NCBI RefSeq assembly: GCF_000952855.1
Contig: NZ_JSVU01000015.1
Location: 1-32,585, forward strand
Length of the DNA: 32,585 nucleotides
Source: Aequorivita vladivostokensis
GTDB taxonomy: Bacteria > Bacteroidota > Bacteroidia > Flavobacteriales > Flavobacteriaceae
Direction: 5' to 3'
Shown: one piece after another, positions 30,494-32,585 of the stretch
Layout: each line of letters begins with the position of its first letter
Numbering within the stretch: the first letter of the stretch is position 1
Program-made: the position numbers and the translations under genes
Notes under the pieces: model-generated
What the model was told of the DNA's origin: nothing
Seen by the model: the letters and a program-made list of their open reading frames with translations, nothing else
The model's database searches: none

Positions 30494-30859
30494 TTTGTTA
30501 TGATTAAAAGTTGATACTAGTGTGGCCGTCCGGATACTTGCCCAGATTGTTTTACAGCAACACGATAAGGGAAAGGCTAAGCCTTTCAAACTTGAGAAGT
30601 GTGGAGCGCAGAAGTAATGCATAAGGTTACTTCTCAAAATGGCCAGTTACATTACACTGCAGCTCCAGTAGTAGTATTGAAATGTTTTGTAAACCCTGTT
30701 ACACCCAAGGTGGCATTGCAATACTGAAGCAAATGAAGAAAGAATGGTTTGGAAAGCTTGGAAAGTGGATGGAAAGGTTTTGGAAAGCTTCTGGAAAATT
30801 ATTTCCGAATATTTTACACACAATTTTTTGTAATTTTAATAGGTTCAAATACAGACTTT
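30494..30859. other. 366-bp divergent promoter region with phased GGAAAG repeats
   Basis: It lies between the leftward kinase unit and the rightward 237-aa gene. It contains five GGAAA(G) motifs at 30751, 30760, 30771, 30782 and 30793, then AT-rich sequence up to the start codon. No gene is seen. Confidence 0.6.
30751..30798 (+). promoter_or_regulatory. Helically phased GGAAAG direct repeats
   Basis: Five GGAAA(G) units start at 30751, 30760, 30771, 30782 and 30793, giving spacings of 9, 11, 11 and 11 bp, close to one helical turn. They end 60 bp before the start codon at 30860. They may be an iterated regulator-binding site or a bent-DNA element. Confidence 0.45.
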
Positions 30860-31573
30860 ATGCATAAAAAATTACTGTTGGATGCTTTCGGAAAAGTTCG
30901 AAAAGAATTGGAACAAGAAGGGGTTTCTTCTCCATCAAAGACTCGATGTGCGGAGGAGTTGTCCATCATAGTTTCCAAATCTTTTAGCTATAGTGAGAGA
31001 AGATTACGTGATTTTTATAATAGTGCCATAAATCCTGACTGCGAAAAAGTCAATATTCCTCAAGAGGAGGTAGTATTGGCACTCGCAAATTATTTAAACT
31101 ATACCGATTTCAAGGAGTATTTAGCCAAAAATCCAATTAATAAAGAAAATGAAATTCCTGTGATCTCACCTACTACCCAATTACAGAGTTATGTGGGATT
31201 TTTAAATAAAAATAAAGTAACGCTGATTGTAATATTTCTTTTTGCTTTAGGAATAGGAGGTTATTTCTATATCACTAGACAACGTTGGATGGAGTGGCAG
31301 GATACCCATTATGTTGAGGTTCCCTTCGATTCCAAAAAATTGAATGAGGGTACTTTGAAATTTTATAAGGAAGAGCGCATTGAAAACTTTAAAAGAATTA
31401 TTGCTAATTGTAGTACCCAATATTTCCGAAAGGATGGAGAAGTTCAAATATGGTATGGCAAAAATAAGGAGGGTAAACTTCAATATTTCACTAGTTATGG
31501 GTTACATCCAGAAACTGGTAAAACCCTTAAGCCGATTACCACATATATGATTAGGAAATATATTTGTCCTTAA
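30860..31573 (+). CDS. Single-pass membrane protein with N-terminal DNA-binding-like domain
   Basis: ATG 30860 gives a 237-aa product; an earlier in-frame ATG at 30749 runs through the phased repeats and is unlikely. The N-terminal ~90 residues (LLLDAFGKVRKELEQEGV, then YSERRLRDFYNSAIN and EEVVLALANYLNYTDFKEYL) look like a small helical, DNA-binding-like module that I recall in many flavobacterial proteins. A membrane helix follows at about 119-139. The exported ~95-residue C-terminus (YFRKDGEVQIWYGKNKEGKL, then GLHPETGKTLKPITTYMIRK) seems conserved from memory. The layout suggests a membrane-bound regulator sensing outside the cell. No function is known. Confidence 0.65.
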   Translation: MHKKLLLDAFGKVRKELEQEGVSSPSKTRCAEELSIIVSKSFSYSERRLRDFYNSAINPDCEKVNIPQEEVVLALANYLNYTDFKEYLAKNPINKENEIPVISPTTQLQSYVGFLNKNKVTLIVIFLFALGIGGYFYITRQRWMEWQDTHYVEVPFDSKKLNEGTLKFYKEERIENFKRIIANCSTQYFRKDGEVQIWYGKNKEGKLQYFTSYGLHPETGKTLKPITTYMIRKYICP

Positions 31574-31892
31574 ATTTCATTAATGGGATCTATAATTTGT
31601 TTCCGCATTGTTTGTTGGCTTTTAGTTTTTTTCTAACATTATAGTTGTTTTCTCCCCCAAGTCAAAAAGCCAACAACGCCATCTTACAGCTTACAACCTA
31701 AAACCTAAATATGGAAGGATTGTGCAGAAATAAAAAATTATCTTTACACGATAACAGTAACAAAAACTTGACATATCCTAACCTATTTACGGGATATCAG
31801 TGGTATATGATACTATATAACCAGTTGTGCAAAATATAAAAAGTCTGAACGGAAAAGAGTAAATTATTTGAAACTTGAATAATAATAACGAT
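31574..31892. other. 319-bp gap before the DUF3703 gene
   Basis: It contains degenerate heptamers related to TTTCAGG (near 31680-31705, minus orientation) and GTTGTGCAA at 31824-31832, whose inverted partner follows the next gene. No gene is supported. Confidence 0.5.
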
Positions 31893-32270
31893 ATGAAATT
31901 CAATACGACAATGCCGAAAAGTTTAAAAACGTATTACGAAAAAGAGCTTTCGGACTATCAGACTGAATATTTAAACGATAACGTAAAAGAAGCTTGGAAC
32001 CATTTAGAGCGTGCCCACATAATCGGACAAAAATATCCGTATGCACATAGTTACGTTCATTGGAAAATGCTACAATTCGGACTTAAAATCAAAAGCGGAA
32101 AAGAAATAGTCGGACAAATACCACGACTGATTTTTGGTGGGGTAAAGTCTTTCGTTGGAAAAATTCCAGTTGGTAATCCAGGGGGAGCAAATGTACCGCC
32201 TCTTAAACCTTTCCCAATTGAAAAGGAATTGCAAGATATTTTTACGAAAGCAGGTGTCAGTTTGAATTAA
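31893..32270 (+). CDS. DUF3703 family protein
   Basis: From ATG 31893 the 125-aa product has the full DUF3703 pattern: MPKSLKTYYEKELSDYQ, AWNHLERAHIIGQKYPYAHS, then VHWKMLQFGLKIKSGKEIVG and RLIFGGVKSFVGKIPVGNPG, GANVPPLKPFPI. A TTG at 31875 would add six residues. The function of this small cytoplasmic family is unknown; it is seen near metal-resistance genes in some genomes, but none is here. The gene is flanked by a 9-bp inverted repeat (GTTGTGCAA at 31824, TTGCACAAC at 32300) and followed by IS1182-like sequence, so it may have been carried in. Confidence 0.88.
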   Translation: MKFNTTMPKSLKTYYEKELSDYQTEYLNDNVKEAWNHLERAHIIGQKYPYAHSYVHWKMLQFGLKIKSGKEIVGQIPRLIFGGVKSFVGKIPVGNPGGANVPPLKPFPIEKELQDIFTKAGVSLN

Positions 32271-32278
32271 ATAAAGAC

Positions 32279-32308
32279 GTTGCACGACAACGGTAACCGT
32301 TGCACAAC
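32279..32308. repeat. Nested inverted repeats after the DUF3703 gene
   Basis: CAACGGTAACCGTTG (32288-32302) is a dyad with arms CAACGG/CCGTTG, nested in GTTGCAC...GTTGCACAAC. TTGCACAAC mirrors GTTGTGCAA upstream of the gene. It could act as a terminator or a recombination site. The integron attC consensus is not fully met. Confidence 0.45.
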
Positions 32309-32365
32309 CCCTTAATTTTTTTAGATCTGAACCAATATAAGCCGTTTTAAGCGGCCTTGCTTTTT
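32294..32365. repeat. IS1182-type end, second copy of the 12797-12863 sequence
   Basis: AACCGTTG..CCC.TAATTTTT, then CTGAACCAATATAAGCC and a GCC-loop-GGC hairpin, lies 4-75 nt downstream of the transposase stop (on its strand). The same stretch without a transposase sits at 12797-12863. Confidence 0.65.
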
Positions 32366-32368
32366 TGG

Positions 32369-32585
32369 TCAGGCTTGAGAATGAACCAAATTTGGTGCCT
32401 TTAAAAAATGCCATGCTACATTCTGAAGCACTATTTTTGGCAAAAAATATAAAACCAGGCTTTCCGCCCCGCTCTTTGCGCGTTTTTGGATAAACTTGAG
32501 GTATTTCTTGAGGTTGTAGGCCATTGCCGAGAGGTGCATGCATTTATTGGCCTGTTTAATGCCAATGGTATTGACCTTGCGAAGC
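32369..32585 (-). CDS. IS1182-type transposase, partial (C-terminal ~72 aa)
   Basis: The minus-strand frame enters from the right edge and ends at TGA 32371-32369. It reads RKVNTIGIKQANKCMHLSAM, then AYNLKKYLKFIQKRAKSG, a tail I recognise from IS1182-family DDE transposases common in flavobacteria (the '(K)V(N/H)T.GI..ANKCM.L.A.AYNLKKYLKF' block). The catalytic residues lie outside the window. The visible part has no internal stops, so the element may be intact. Confidence 0.75.
   Translation of the reverse strand, partial: LRKVNTIGIKQANKCMHLSAMAYNLKKYLKFIQKRAKSGAESLVLYFLPKIVLQNVAWHFLKAPNLVHSQA

Noticed and set aside
32279-32308. Integron attC site
   Set aside because: The flanks do not fit GTTRRRY/RYYYAAC and no integrase is visible.

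Overview
The window looks like a chromosomal segment of a marine-type Flavobacteriia (Bacteroidetes). The evidence is a SusC/SusD pair, TAnnTTTG -7 promoter boxes, almost no Shine-Dalgarno sequences, low GC, REP-like 'cccccTAGccccc' intergenic repeats, and families I associate with flavobacteria (DUF6520, MauE fused to an extra domain, DUF4407, DUF1508). The species cannot be named from sequence alone.

Layout. 1-1750 is a repeat and IS graveyard: the end of an IS3-type element, heptanucleotide tandem repeats, an IS3 orfB fragment and one 59-aa membrane protein gene. 1753-10687 is a peptide-linked locus. Rightward genes encode a MauE/DoxX redox membrane protein and a four-cysteine secreted peptide (DUF6520). 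They converge at a shared hairpin on a leftward susC-susD-S9 peptidase operon. 10690-18000 is an accessory or defence region: REP repeats, a split repeat element, a small XRE-like regulator, an Abi-like gene with three in-frame stops, and an intact Hachiman-type hamA-hamB pair bracketed by imperfect direct repeats.

18007-30493 is the most unusual part. A leftward nine-gene operon (25545 to 19490) encodes DUF1508, DUF4236, DUF4407, a transglutaminase-like membrane protein, an SNase and others. Around it lie a lipoprotein/HsdR_N pair, two divergent tiny genes and a secreted TPR protein gene. Each transcription unit starts at the same 16-bp palindrome, TTACGG-N4-CCGTAA, placed exactly 21 nt before a -7 box. 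There are four perfect palindromes serving five promoters. A sixth, degenerate site fronts an RNA of about 80 nt that ends in a strong terminator. Next door is a NarL-type two-component system (TPR histidine kinase 28645-30300 and response regulator 27977-28648), the obvious candidate to bind the palindrome near -41. I propose this as a compact, apparently undescribed regulon: sensor, regulator, operators, envelope or stress operon and a possible sRNA.

30494-32585 holds a membrane-anchored regulator-like gene preceded by helically phased GGAAAG repeats, a DUF3703 gene, and the 3' part of an IS1182-type transposase running off the window. A solo copy of that element's end lies beside the Hachiman cassette. 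Several genes (11919, 18007 and the 11038-11394 element) carry in-frame stop codons without frameshifts.
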